A stretch of DNA of 64,000 nucleotides. It comes from Viscum album (lineage: Eukaryota; Streptophyta; Magnoliopsida; Santalales; Viscaceae). This document shows positions 1-11,800 of the stretch, piece by piece. The notes below the pieces were generated by a model. That model had not been told where the DNA came from and ran no database searches. It saw nothing but the letters and a program-made list of their open reading frames with translations. Location: NCBI GenBank assembly GCA_963277665.1, contig OY728152.1:1190476357-1190540356 (forward strand), read 5' to 3'. The position numbers and the translations under genes are program-made. Position 1 is the stretch's first letter. Each line of letters begins with the position of its first letter.

Positions 1-1837
1 ACACTTGACCCATTTATACTCGAACATCATTAATTCAAACAAACATACATCTTTTTGAACTTTAAGTCATTTTCCCCAACAAAGGCTCTCCATGTGGATC
101 CTCTCTAGTTTTCTCAAGTTTCCTCATAACCCAAGACTGTGTTTATTCAAACGATAGACATCCATAATGAAAACGCAACCACCAAGGTTTAAAGATGAGG
201 CAAAACTCAAATGAAAGATGTTTAACAAAAAAACTCAGAGAGATACGCGCCAGGAAAAAGACGGGATCTTACAAGGGATCATAAGCATGATGACTTTTTC
301 TCATGAAGTTCTCAATTGGTGATCTTGAGTAGATGAGATCATGATGGTTGACTAGCCAATAGGAACACCATATCTATCAGGATTCATTTGTTGTTCTTAC
401 CTACAAACTTGTGTATTGGCATCCTAACTTGAGATAATTGTCAATGTATACCATTTGATTGCATATATTGATGCAAGGAAAAAACCACGACATTGATTTC
501 ATCGAAAGGTAGCTTATGTTGGTTCTGACTTTGGTGGTATAACATTGGATGAATGATCAAGATAGAATTTATTGCTTCTAAGTTGATGAAGTGACATCTT
601 GGGCCTAGTTGATCAAGATTGTAGTTCCTTCATTAAATCTATGGTCATGGTAGAAGAATGTTAATCTGTCTTGTTAGATCAATGAATAATAAAGAAATAA
701 AGGACGATGACATGAAGTGTGTGTCCTACTTTGGGAGATATCACAAGACAAAATGATCATATTACACTGCATGTGTTAATTGCAAGATTGTTAATTCTGT
801 AACTATACCTTATTTCTTTAGGGGTTTTGATGAGTTGCTAGATTCTACTCCTGATATATGAATAGTATTTCCATTCTATTGAGATAATGGAAGAGGGTTA
901 CACTCAATATCATATTCAGAAGTCTTTCATATTCCAGTTAATAGGAATATAAGACATGGTGGGTCCCATCATGGGGTTCGAGATATGTTTGAGAATAATT
1001 GATCACCAATGAATAAATAAATTTTTTACTATTTAAGTGTAGAATAATTGAAATTGAATTTATTTATTAAAAGAATTCATAAGATATTATGTGAATAGAG
1101 GAAAAGTATTATACCAATGAATATTATTTTAATATTCATGGATTGATTTTAATTTGAGAGAATGAGAAATTGAGTTAATGACGCGTTTTTATCACTTCAT
1201 ATATTAATTATATATTAAAAGTAAGTGATTAAAATATAAATGATATTATGATGCGGTTAGTGCGTCATAACATGTCATATTACATATTTAGTGGGTGACT
1301 TATATGGGGATCAAGAACCCTTTTCGGGTAGTTAATTTCCACAATATATGTAGGAGAGAACTATTTTCCATGGGACTATTCATACCCAAAATTTTGAGAG
1401 CTCCTCTATCCTTCTTCCCACATCCATGAGAGAGAAAGACTTCTTCCAAGTGTTCAATCGAAGAAGTCTTTCAAGGATCAAAGGAACAAAGTAGTGGTGA
1501 TCGTCACAACATCAAAAGATTTATCGAAGCTCCATGCTAGCACCACAGATTCAACGGTCGGTTTCCGTGATGATTCTTGAAGAATTTGTGGATGATTTGT
1601 AGGGGTTCAGCCTTGGATCCACCAAGAAAAAACCGCTAGTGATGAGCTGTAGTCGAACTTGCCACTGATTCGAATGAAATAATCATTCATTGATTTTTCA
1701 TTCTTAATAAATTCATGTGATATCCCCACACCTTTACTGGGGATTGGATAATCAGAAATGAAGTCTCATCGCTTTGATGATGAAAACATTTAAATCTCTG
1801 GACTATCAGTTTCGGTTGCATGCCCCAATAACAACAA
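1..1837 (+). other. Degenerate AT-rich DNA, possible 5' LTR of Copia-A
   Basis: No gene is recognisable. The stretch from about 1,370 to 1,700 (short pyrimidine-rich lines, a run of short words around 'agagagaaagacttcttcc') has the look of the R/U5 part of a plant Copia LTR, and it is followed at 1,838 by a sequence resembling an initiator-methionine primer site. If so, this could be the 5' LTR of the Copia polyprotein that starts near 4,058. I could not find a convincing LTR start, and the matching 3' LTR would lie outside the window, so this is inference only. Confidence 0.25.
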
Positions 1838-1850
1838 TTGATATCAGAGA
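1838..1850 (+). other. Candidate primer-binding site (iMet type)
   Basis: The sequence ttgatatcagaga resembles the common plant LTR-retrotransposon primer site TTGGTATCAGAGC, which pairs with the 3' end of initiator methionine tRNA. It follows 'aataacaacaa', a plausible LTR end. It differs at two or more positions and the distance to the gag remnant (2.2 kb) is long, so an intervening insertion would be needed. Confidence 0.3.
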
Positions 1851-1963
1851 TATCATGTGAATTTTCTAATTCAAGAAAAATTAAATTTTTCTTAATTTAC
1901 ATAGAGGGATTTGTTTCAGTCCTAACAGTTATGAGGGTGCTTCAATATGATCTTGGATGACCA

Positions 1964-1966
<3 letters not shown>

Positions 1967-2000
<34 letters not shown>
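1967..2000. repeat. (TA)17 microsatellite
   Basis: Uninterrupted TA dinucleotide run of 34 bases. It is read directly from the sequence and has no evident relation to neighbouring features. Confidence 0.95.
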
Positions 2001-2001
<1 letters not shown>

Positions 2002-2003
<2 letters not shown>

Positions 2004-4057
2004 TTATTTTCATAAATATTTCCAGTTATCCTCGGATTTTCTAGCCATGTTTCGGTCGGAATCCAGCCACTTAAACAATTCCGGAATATGAGAAATCATT
2101 CCACAATTGTAGAATTTTACAAATAATAATAATACCTATTTTGATATGGCGTATGAAAAAATTGGTAGAAGTAAAAAAGTTTTGGGGTGGCATGCTTTAT
2201 GCCGATCTTCATAATATATAAAAATATATTATTATTAAAATCTGGGGGTGGGGGTCCATCCGTCATGTAAAAAAATAAAATAAAGACTTTGTTTAAAAAA
2301 AGATGGAGGGCGGCGGGTGATCTTATAAAAGTAATTTAAAATAAGGGGAATGAGAATGGGCAGTGGGACATCTCTTATTAAAAAAACATTTTAACCCATC
2401 TCTTATTAAAAAAACATTTTAATTTAAAAATGATGATGTTTTGGTTTTCCGCAAGAACCAACCAAAACCCAAAAAAAAGGAGGGGTGACTCAGTCACGTT
2501 GCCGCCTCCTTTCCTCGGCCGCTGAAATCGCGGAAGTAATGGCCTCCTGCCTTGCCTGCCCACCAGTGTCGCCTCCCTTCCCGTCCAAACCACCCGCTGC
2601 CGCCTACACTGGATGGTACTCCTCCCGTAGGGTCCCACACAGCCGTGGAAATCATTTTGTAGTGGAAAAATAATCATAATAAATTTATTACGTGGAAAAT
2701 TAATTTGATTTTCGAATTAAATTAAATTAGTTATGCGACGTAACAAAATAAATTATTTAAATTAAATTAATCCATTTAATTTATTTAACTTCCCATAAAC
2801 TTAAATTTATCGCATTTAATATTTATCATGCATTTATTTTTTCTATTAACTGTTCTTTAGCACCAACCACCGATTTTTGTCTAAGTTTTATTTTATTTTA
2901 TTAATTATTACAACTGCATGTAATGATTGTAAAATTTAATTAATTTTTCGATGGTTTTCACATTCTTTTTCATTTTAATATATATATACATGGGCATACA
3001 CATCAATTGATTTCAATATATATATTACGTTTTCCGAGAACCTCTCGCCTACGTGTGAGTATGTTTATACTATTGACAATGACTATAAGACACGAGTCAT
3101 GCCAATATAAGGAGGTATCCCAAATGAGATGTGAAAAAACTGGACTGGGGGCAAGCTGTGTTATGAGTCAAGACCCGACTCAGGTATTGTACTAGGTCAT
3201 GGTTGATCCATTGCTTTTAAATGGACCACACAATATTAGATTCTCAAGATCAGTCGGGTGGTTAATTTATTTTATGAATTTCTTATTATTTTATCAATGT
3301 CCGTGTTTATGAGAAATACATAAAATAATAAACATAAAATACAGAAAGACGTGATGAATGCTATCTATTAATGCATATTCAGTTGCGAACGTGACAACAT
3401 AGTATGAACATATTTAATAGAAAAATAATTACGTTCGTTGAGAAATAATACACTCAATGTAATATTATGTTGTGAACACCTTCGTCGTTTACATTTGAAT
3501 AAAACCTGGTGTACGGGTTGGCAACCAAACCCAGTTGAAGGTGCCACTTACTACTGGAGATTTCTTATGTAAACAATGGGTTGACTTAACTAATTTTGGT
3601 AGAAAATAAGTATTCATTGCTAGCTTTCTTTCACATTAGAGAAAAACTGGGGAGAGAATCAATGATATGATTCCAAGAAGCTGAGACTTCACTCAACAAT
3701 TCAAGGAGTCGCGAGTCAATGTGGTTGACAACCTGGTGTCTACTCTTCAAGAAGTGACATAGCTCTAGCAATGATCATGTAGAGAGGTTTCAGAGATCCT
3801 TGCCACTAGAATACTCTGGTGATAGAGTATTATTAATCTAGCAGCGATGTATATTATAATTCGATAAAATAATGGAAGATATTTAATGATTTAATTAATC
3901 AATAATGTCTAAACGGTAATCAAGATAAAGCCCTAACTACTAAAGTTTATCTGTTATAGATAAAAATGCAAACCACTAATACCACCAATTCATCATAACT
4001 GTGATCAATTTTTAATAAAGGAAATATCCTAATCGGATATAACTTTCAAGAGTGTTA
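2002..4057. other. Unassigned AT-rich sequence with a GC-rich patch
   Basis: I recognise no gene here. Most of it is AT-rich. From about 2,470 to 2,660 there is a sharp GC-rich patch (short open frames on both strands of 62 and 99 codons) whose composition is unlike its flanks. It could be a fragment of a host gene leader or another transposon, but no motif supports a call. The 62-codon frame at 3,007-3,195 has no recognisable features. Confidence 0.4.
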
Positions 4058-4294
4058 CATGCATTTGCGCATAGTTCTACGTCAAGAGAGGAAGCGTTAT
4101 GTGATGGAGTCCTCATATCCCACTGAGCCCCCTCAGGGAGCAAACAAGGCGAATATAGATAAATATAAAAAACATGTAGATGATGCATGAGATGTACAGT
4201 GTATCATGTCGTCATTGATGTCCAATCAATTATAGAAAATGCGTTAGGGTGAAGATGCCTACAAGATACTAACTCATCTCAAACATTTATATTA

Positions 4295-4311
4295 AGAGAG
4301 AGAGAGAGAGG
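4295..4311. repeat. (AG)n microsatellite in Copia-A gag
   Basis: A pure AG run inside the decayed gag region. It probably expanded after the element died, because it would encode an Arg-Glu repeat that is not typical of the family. Confidence 0.85.
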
Positions 4312-6333
4312 GGAAAGAATGGTATGAGATATCAAGTACATTGTATAGGCATATTCTAATGGATGATAGTCAAGTAGTACCACATATACTCAAGATGATC
4401 AGGTACATTGAGAGACTTGAAGCCCTTGGATTCAAGATGAACCAAGAACTAGCGACTGATCTCATTCTTGCCTCTTTACCGTGAAGTGTTTCAAATTATT
4501 TTGTTAACTACAACATTAATAACATAAAAATGTCACTCCTAGATTTATTGGATTTAGTTTTCCAAGATGATAAGGATATGAAGAACACCAAATCTTCATT
4601 CCACATAACGAACAACAAGTGTAAGGGTAAGGCTAAGGTGTCTAAAGCTTAAGCCCAAGCCAAAGACACTGATGCACTGTCTTTTCAAAAATCCAATGAT
4701 ACAGTGGGGGGGAGGTAATGAGCAGGAGACTGTCTGCTTTTCATGTTGCATGAAACACCATTGGAAGAAGCATTGTTGAGATGAGAAAAGGAAGCAAGGA
4801 AACACATCTACATCATGCATTTTTTTCATTGAATGAAATCTATTTTAATATACAAGTTGGGAATTAGATATAACATGTGGATAAAATATTAGTATTCACA
4901 TACTTGATCCATGTAGATTCTAGAGGATTTCAAAGGGCATGGTGGATCTCCGAGCCACGAATGGTGTGAAACTAGTAGCCTTGGCAGTGGGGGAATATCA
5001 CCTAGCTTTGATAATAGTTTGGTTCTTGTATTAAATAATTGTAATTATGTTCCTTCAGTTAGCAAAAACATAATCTTAGTGTTGATTCTAGACACTATGT
5101 GATTTTTTTTCATGTTGGGAAATAAATACTATCTCTTTTAAAAGGATAACATATGTTATGGTATTTCTTATCATAACAATTGATCGTATATACTTGAACT
5201 CGAAAACCTTGTATTAGCAATCATTGAAAAAACAAGTGAAAATGAATCATATTACACACATCTATTGCTCTTCAGGCCTGGCCATGTAAGTGAGAAGCAT
5301 TTATATAAATTATATCAAACAGGGTTTTTAGAATCAAATGAATTAAAACAACTGGATGTATGTCACACTCCTTTATAAGGGAAAATGATCAAAGCACCCA
5401 TATCTAGGAAAGGATTAAGATCCACTAAATTATTGGAATTGATTCATACTGATGTATGTGGTCCGTTACCAGTAGAGGAATGAGGTGGGAATTCATACTT
5501 TATTTCTTTTATTGATAACTATAGTAGGTATGGATATATCTACTTAAGGAAGTATAAGTTAGATTCATTTTATATGTTTAAAGAATATCAGCATGAAGTA
5601 GAAAACCAGCTTGGTAGGAAGATTAAGGAACTCTAGTCAGACCAAGGAATAAATTATCTTAACCATGAATTAATTGATTACTTAATGTAATGTGGGATAA
5701 TATCCCAACTCACTCCTCCTAATACACCTCAGTGGAATGGTGTTAGTGAAAAGAAAAATCACACATTTCTTGAAATGGCCAAATCAATGATGCATCAGGA
5801 AACTCTTCCATTATCCTTTTGGGGATACACATATACCCTTAACTGAGTACCAACTAAAGATATAGACAGAATTCCACATGAGTTGTGGTATATATTGAAA
5901 CCCAATCTAGAACACATACGTGTATGGGTATGATAGGAGTTTTTCAATACTATACTGAGTGAAAAATTAAAATCTAAAAGCACAAAGTGCATCTTTATAG
6001 GTTATCCTAAGAAACCTAAATGATATTAACTATATAACCCATCAGATAGAAATTTGATTGTGGAAACACATCCCATATTTCTCAAAATAGAATAAATTTC
6101 CAATGGAAATAATGGGAGAGTGATTGAATTTGATGAAGTTGATACTCTAGAAGCACAAGATTTAGTACATGAACTATCTCCATGAGACTCAGTGGGAGAT
6201 GAAAATGTTCCCGAGACTTAAGTTCTGCATAGATACACTTGATAGGTTAAGGAACTAGAGAAATATGGTTTTATTTTCACTAATTCAGGTAACACATTAC
6301 TCCTAGTGAATGGAGAACCTCTAACCTACAAGG

Positions 6334-6727
6334 TGATGTGGGGTGGCATAAGACTGACAGCCTCTTGTCGGCATCTGTCTATCCCCACCCAAGATGGGCC
6401 CCACTAGGTAGTGACCTAGGAACCCGCGTTAGACACTGTGGTCCCCACATCCCTTCTGCATTAGCAATCCCCACAACCCATCTCTGCAGCTTGGTGGTTG
6501 GTACCAAGTTCCATGGGATTCATAGTTAAGGAGTTCCAGGGTTCGAAATCTGGCCTCAATAACCCACCGCTTACAGAGATGGGTTAGAGGGATTGCTACT
6601 ATAGTAGGGATATGGGGACTACAATGTCTGATTTGGGTTTCTAGGTCGCTACCTAGTGGGTCCCATCATGGGTGGGGATAGATAGACATCGAAAAGAGGC
6701 AGTCAGTCCTATGATGCCCCCAAATCA
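6334..6727. mobile_element. Foldback/MITE-like element with long inverted repeats
   Basis: The left arm (about 6,334-6,490) and right arm (about 6,570-6,727) are inverted repeats of each other. For example, the left words actgacagcctcttgtcgg and tatccccaccc recur in reverse complement at the right. The element is bracketed by ACAAGG at 6,328-6,333 and again at 6,727-6,732, giving a 5-6 bp target duplication. Removing the insert and one copy of the duplication puts the Copia-A reading frame back in register across the junction, which confirms a clean insertion. The 80-base centre holds GGGTTCGAAATC, close to a Pol III box B. No transposase is encoded. The 5-bp-type duplication does not decide the superfamily. 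Confidence 0.85.
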
Positions 6728-6840
6728 CAAGGAAACAGTAGAAGGGAAGGATGATTCTAAATGGAAAGAAGCTATGCATTCTAGGATGGATTCCATGAAC
6801 CAAAACAATGTTTGGATTTTGGTAGATGATCCAGCTAATG

Positions 6841-9800
6841 TATAACAACCCTAGAATTTTACACATATTATTACATGATTTTAAGCATAATTAACCATCA
6901 AATGCATGCCAAGGATAAAAAATTCTAGTGTCTTTAGAAGATTAGGTACATAATTAAACAACATGAAAAGAAAATAAAAAACATCTTTTATTTAATATCT
7001 ATAATGACTTCCTAGCATTCATTGAGCTCTTACATCTGCATAGGATAACTTGGGGAATTCATGAAAAAAGGGATGAGATAAAAATCCAAGTAAGGGAATA
7101 AACATAGATATAAAGCATAACACATGGGTTATAAGGCATAACATGATGACATAAAAAGGCATGGATAAACATAAGGAAATATAACATGTATAACATGAGA
7201 TCATGTAATCATGACATCATATAAATGTGGAAACAACATACAACATGACATAATAATGAGTTAAGGATAACTGCCAAGACCATTGCACATGGAGGAGCAT
7301 GAGTCAAGGATAACTAACAAGACCATTGCACATGGTGGACAAAGTTCCATAAAAGATCCAGGTTCACTCCCAATTTCAACATGACATCTCAAGAGACTAA
7401 ACATTACCCTATGAAATGGAGGTATATCTGGGTGCACCCATCATAACTTGTTCATGAATATGTGTTCCACATGAAGAATCATACATAAGGAATAAACATA
7501 AGGGTTACCCATGGAAAGAAATGGGTATCGTAATTATATCATAAGAGATAAAAAATGGAAATATCATAAAGGTGTCCATGAAAGAGTGGATTTAAATCAT
7601 AAATGGACAATAATAATGGAAAATAGGAATAAATAATGATAATTTATGTAAAAATAAAGTGAAAACATGTAAAAATCATGTTTAAAAAACTTTATAAATG
7701 AGTCACTTTAGTGCGGTTTAAGGGAAAATTTTAATGATTCTTTAAAACCTAAAAAAGAATAATTTTTTTATAAAACCAGAAATAAAACAAGATATTTTTT
7801 CATGATAAAATGAGTTATTTTAGAAAAATAATGGTGGTTTAAAATAGATTATAGACTGCACTTGAAAATGGATAATAAATTGGGAAGTTCCCTTTAATCG
7901 GGCATGCTTATCAGGAAGAATTGAGAAGGAAACCTTATAAAACATGTATTTCCCCATTGGAGAAAGAATAATTGAGATAATTAAATATGGTTGGAACATA
8001 CACATAGAATATAGGAGGAGTACATAATAACAATTAAGAATTATATTGGGGAAAAGAGAGATAAAGCGTAACCCAAAGGAAAAATGGAGGTTCGGAATGA
8101 ATCCCTTACATTTTGTTCGAAACTGTTCTGCACTTGATCTTAATATCTTGGATAATGAAATTAAATCTATCAATTAATTAATTCATAACCTTTTATACAT
8201 GAATTTTATTTATTATAATTTTTTAAGTTCATTCATGGAATTTTTGATGAGTTATAAGATACAATTTCATCGTTCGAGAGTGTTCGTTTCCTTGGTTTTC
8301 ATTTCACTTGTATACCTGTATGGAAGATCATGTAAAATGATAATAGTTATCCAAAATTGAAATTATATGTTATTAATGAACATATATAATATTAAATTGT
8401 ATTATATATCATTTTTTTTCTATATGTTAGGATGATTTATTAGATAAAATGTTAATGATAACTGTTTGATTTGTTTTTGCGTTTTTTTGATCATCACGAA
8501 CTAGTTTTGTTTTATTAATTAATATTATGTATATATACTAATTTAAAAACATTAAATAATATATAATACATATATTATAATATTTTTTAACCATAATTTT
8601 TTTATAAATATCCTTGAAGGCAGTAATGGAAATTTAAAACTTGTTGTCCGTAAATGAGATATATTAGAACATCACGGATGATGTTTTCATTTTTAGAACA
8701 AAAGGGGAGGGGAAGAGAAATTATGATGGATTATTACATTAACATGATAAAATTACAGTATATACAATATAATAGAGTTATCATTCCAATTGGATTCGGG
8801 GAGGTGTGGAGAGAATAACAAAATAAAATAATTTGAAAATAAATTAAAAGAAAAAGAAAGAGGTTTTTACCTCTTGAATTCTTCTCCTTGAGAACCACCT
8901 TAGGGGAATTGGGTTTGGTATTTTGTTGATACAAAAGGAATGTGGATGTGGGGGAGATACTTGGGAATATAATTGGGTATAATTTGGACAAGATTCAAGG
9001 ATTTTGAGGTGTCAGGAGAAGAGGTGGTGAGGGGTGGTATTTATAGTGGATGAGAGAAGTGTTTTTTATTTTATTCATTTGTTTATTATTTGGGATCAAG
9101 AATATCAATAGTGTCGATTATTATGACTAAATATAGTAACTAGTGCATGTGATTTTGAACCAATGGTTCTTACATCATCCATACAAAAACCACGACTCAA
9201 TAATTCATGTATTTAGCTTATACCATAAATTACCGCATTTCACTATTCACAAAAAATTTAACTATTTTAGAAAAATACCACAAATTCATCCTAACCATTT
9301 TTCGATGTGTAGAACTCAAAAATGCACTCCATTTTATGAAATTCTTTCTAAATATGAGAAATTTAATTTTTAATCAAAATCATCGTTTATTAAAAAAAAC
9401 ATCAATTTTAAAATTATAACTGATTTTATAACACTTTCAAAAATTAATTAAGTTCACATAAAATTATCTTATGATAATAAGAGAACAAAATATTAATTTA
9501 TAAATATATTTTATGAAAATCTATTTTCTTTTAATTCATTATATTAAGTATAAAATTGTAAATAAACATTTATGTTTCACAAAAATACCAATAATTAATC
9601 TATTATTTTTAAAACATTTATTTACTTATTCCATGATATAAATATATCATATTTTAATTTATAAGATTCCTAAATATAATTTATACTTTCATAGGTGATG
9701 TTACTATTACATTGGACAAATTACTATTCTTAATGGTCACATTGCTATTCCAAAGGTCATGTTACAATTCCATTGGTTTAGGTTCCCTAATTTCTATAAA

Positions 9801-9931
9801 TACCTATTATTTCATTCATTATTAATTTATAAAGTTTTTATTGCATTCTATATTTTATTTTTATGATATTTATATTATATTACATAATTATAAGAAGTGA
9901 AATTTTATTGATAGAATTATGGGTCGTTATA
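6841..9931 (-). mobile_element. G2 Gypsy element: 3' LTR (minus orientation)
   Basis: Read on the minus strand, this 3.1-kb block starts TATAACGACCC at 9,931 and ends GGGTTGTTATA at 6,841, i.e. a decayed TG...CA LTR. It lies directly downstream (minus sense) of a Gypsy pol C-terminus and a purine tract. Its outer end (6,841-7,520) matches, in reverse complement, the end of the LARD2 left LTR (about 59,690-60,326), including word order and spacing, so the two are relatives. Several short open frames inside it on both strands are chance. It interrupts Copia-A, with sequence preceding it ending 'gctaatg'; the second copy of any target duplication is outside the window. Confidence 0.85.
9038..9045 (-). 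promoter_or_regulatory. TATA box of the G2 LTR
   Basis: Minus-strand TATAAATA in the context CTATAAATACC. The same context appears in the solo LTR (20,055) and both LARD2 LTRs (45,524 and 62,533), which supports it as the conserved core promoter of this Gypsy group. Confidence 0.55.
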
Positions 9932-9947
9932 TTCTTACCCCTTATAA
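9932..9947 (-). other. G2 polypurine tract
   Basis: Minus-strand purine-rich sequence ataaggggtaagaa lies immediately upstream of the LTR start. This is the position and composition expected for the plus-strand primer of an LTR retrotransposon. Confidence 0.7.
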
Positions 9948-10191
9948 AGATTTTCCCTCAAAATTTCATTTTAAAAACAAAGGGGAAAAAGGTGAGGGTA
10001 CTTATCCTTCATTGCTTCCTATGGTTCCCATGTTTCCTCTTAGTACTTATGGTTCCACCACAGTACTTTGACCAGGTGAGCAGTCTTGTTGCATAGAACT
10101 TTATCTCTATGGTCCCATATCTTCACTGGCTACTCCTCATAAGAGAGATCATTTTCCAACTGTACCACCTTTGAATTTAGTACATGTGAGG
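9948..10191 (-). pseudogene. G2 Gypsy pol C-terminal tail
   Basis: The minus-strand frame shows the familiar C-terminal block of plant Gypsy polyproteins: LENDLSYEE, then VKVLWWNHKY, an ETWEP-like word, and KYPHLF, leading into the polypurine tract and LTR. Three in-frame stops are visible. At its upstream end the conserved DPSHVLN word is cut at 10,191, where a solo LTR was inserted; the preceding half of that word is found at 21,503. The piece is therefore contiguous with the integrase fragment 11 kb away. Confidence 0.85.
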
Positions 10192-10765
10192 TATGGAATC
10201 CCGCCTTTTTATTACATAACTTTTCATTACATTTTACAAATAGATGATCTTTAAAGTCTAGTGTCTTGGAAACTAGGAAAATAAAACATGAAAAAAACAT
10301 AAAAAATTATTCTAAACTACTTGTAAGGCTTCATCATAAGTTCATCCTAAGTATAACTACTTCATCTCATAACCTGGAGACATACATCAAAGGAAAGGGT
10401 GAGCAGAAGGCCCAGTAAGGAAATCAAGGGAATCAGTTTACTTGTGATATCAATAAGAACTTGATGAAAACCACAAGACATGAGAAACATAAAAAGAGGA
10501 ATATCATAATAAAAAGAACATGAATCACAACTTGAATATATGGCTACAACATTTCATTTAGACATTCATGAACATATCACCAAGGTTCATTCCCAAGGTG
10601 TCATGAAAACATTACCAAGGTTATTCACCAAGGTATCATGAAACTTGTCATCTCTAGAGATCAATTCTTTACCCAATGTATTGGAGTGCTATCAGGGCGC
10701 ACCCTTAGTATGTATTTATTTTCATGTGATACACATAGATCATAATCAAACATTTCATAAATAAC

Positions 10766-11085
10766 CACTACTAGAAATTTAGGCTATAGCCACTGTTTAG
10801 AACCGTGGTTATAGGCCCAAAAACTGTGGCTATAGGTTATAGCCACGGTTTCATGAACCATGGCTAGTATTGGCGTGGCTATAGGTCGGAGCCTATAGCC
10901 ACGGTTTGAAACTGTGGCTATATCCCTATAGGCACGGTCCGAACTGTGGCTATATCCCTAAAGCCATGGCTCCAACCGTAGCTATAGCCCTATAGCCATG
11001 CCAATAAAGGCCACAGTTCATAGAACCGTGGCTATAGGTTTATAGCCACGGTTTAAAACCGTGGATATAGACCTTTCCACTGCAT
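10766..11085. repeat. CACTA left terminal and subterminal repeats
   Basis: After the terminal repeat there are about a dozen copies, in both orientations, of a short motif with core accgtggctatagg. Adjacent copies are often inverted, so the block can form several small hairpins (for example around ggctataggttatagcc at about 10,831). Subterminal repeats of this kind bind the element's own TNPA-type protein in CACTA elements. The right end (19,195-19,270) holds only about one or two copies (gtggctatatatg), so the two ends are unequal. Confidence 0.8.
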
Positions 11086-11136
11086 AAAAAAAACCAGCAC
11101 GGTTCACCGTGCTGGCTGTTGGGAGGACACTACCAA

Positions 11137-11497
11137 CTCCCCCCTCCCCCACCCACAGCTCCCCCACCCTGCACCAGCACCCCCCACCCCCTGCTCCTGC
11201 ACACCTCCCCTGCCCCACCCCCCTGCACCTTGCACCCCACCCCTACCCCTCCTCACTGCACACCCCCTCCCCCTAGACAGCCCCCTCCCCACCCTGCACC
11301 AGCACCCCACCCCTTCTCCTGCACACCTTCCCCACCCCCTGCTCCTGCACAACACACTACACTGCACCCTGCACTGCACCCTGCACTCCACTGCCTGCAC
11401 TGCACCCTCCACTGCCTGTACCCCGCACTGCCTGCACCAGCTCCCCCCCCGCGCACCAGCTCCCTCCCGCGCACCAGCTCCCCCCCGCGCACCGTTA
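11137..11497. repeat. C-rich low-complexity block
   Basis: The plus strand is almost all C with T and A, built of recurring ctgcacc, ccccaccc and gcaccagctccc words. It has no purine runs on that strand, so the minus strand is G-rich with many GGG and GGGG tracts and could form quadruplexes. Open frames of up to 189 codons run through it on both strands but are just proline-rich or glycine/cysteine-rich translations of the repeat, so I do not call a gene. It lies just inside the CACTA subterminal repeats. Confidence 0.75.
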
Positions 11498-11562
11498 AAA
11501 CCATGGATATATACTTTATATGGCATAAAAAAATTAATACCCAAACCTCCAAATTCCAGAAT

Positions 11563-11800
11563 CCACACAGTATAAATGAGCAACAAAATCGACAAACTGT
11601 ATAAATGAGCAAAAAAATCCACAAACTGCAGAATCCACAAACTGCAGAATCCAAAAACTACATAAATGAGCAAAAAAAGAAAAGAGCAGAAGAATCCACA
11701 AACTGCAGAAGAAATAGTTTGTCTATATTACCAAATACAAAAACACACAGTAGAAATGAGAAACAATTTGTTCATGTTACCAAATACAGAAACAAACAGC
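11563..11800. repeat. Irregular short tandem repeats
   Basis: Imperfect repeats of words such as aatccacaaactgcag and tataaatgagcaaaaaa, four to six copies each with variable spacing. They lie between the C-rich block and unassigned DNA inside the CACTA element. Confidence 0.6.

Larger units (their letters stand above)
4058..6840 (+). pseudogene. Copia-A: decayed Ty1/Copia gag-protease-integrase-RT
   Basis: Gag fragments start near 4,058. A retroviral-type zinc knuckle follows at 4,735-4,776, reading C-F-S-C-C-M-K-H-H-W-K-K-H-C (CX2CX4HX4C). The gag/protease junction just after it has the typical plant Copia word TSTSxIFxIE and a decayed protease. Integrase spans about 5,250-6,000, with the catalytic neighbourhoods FISFIDNYSR, SDQG and NGVSEKKNHTFLEMAKS, and is followed by the usual IGYP-like word near 5,998. 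RT begins near 6,740 (WKEAMHSRMDSMNQNNVWILV). Many in-frame stops and shifts make it non-functional. The frame is broken at 6,334 by a foldback element and ends at 6,840, where G2 begins; the rest of RT and RNase H must lie past the window end if the nest model is right. Confidence 0.85.

Noticed and set aside
480..640. Copia RNase H remnant (AYVGSDFGG-like word)
   Set aside because: Only one short word resembles the YSDSDFAG motif and nothing around it follows the RNase H order; too weak to annotate.
5795..5992. Minus-strand 65-codon frame
   Set aside because: It is antisense to the Copia-A integrase and has no motif.
11104..11673. Overlapping open frames of 133-189 codons on both strands
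   Set aside because: They are translations of a C-rich low-complexity block (proline-rich one way, Gly/Cys/Val-rich the other) with no domain, so the length comes from the absence of stop codons in such sequence.
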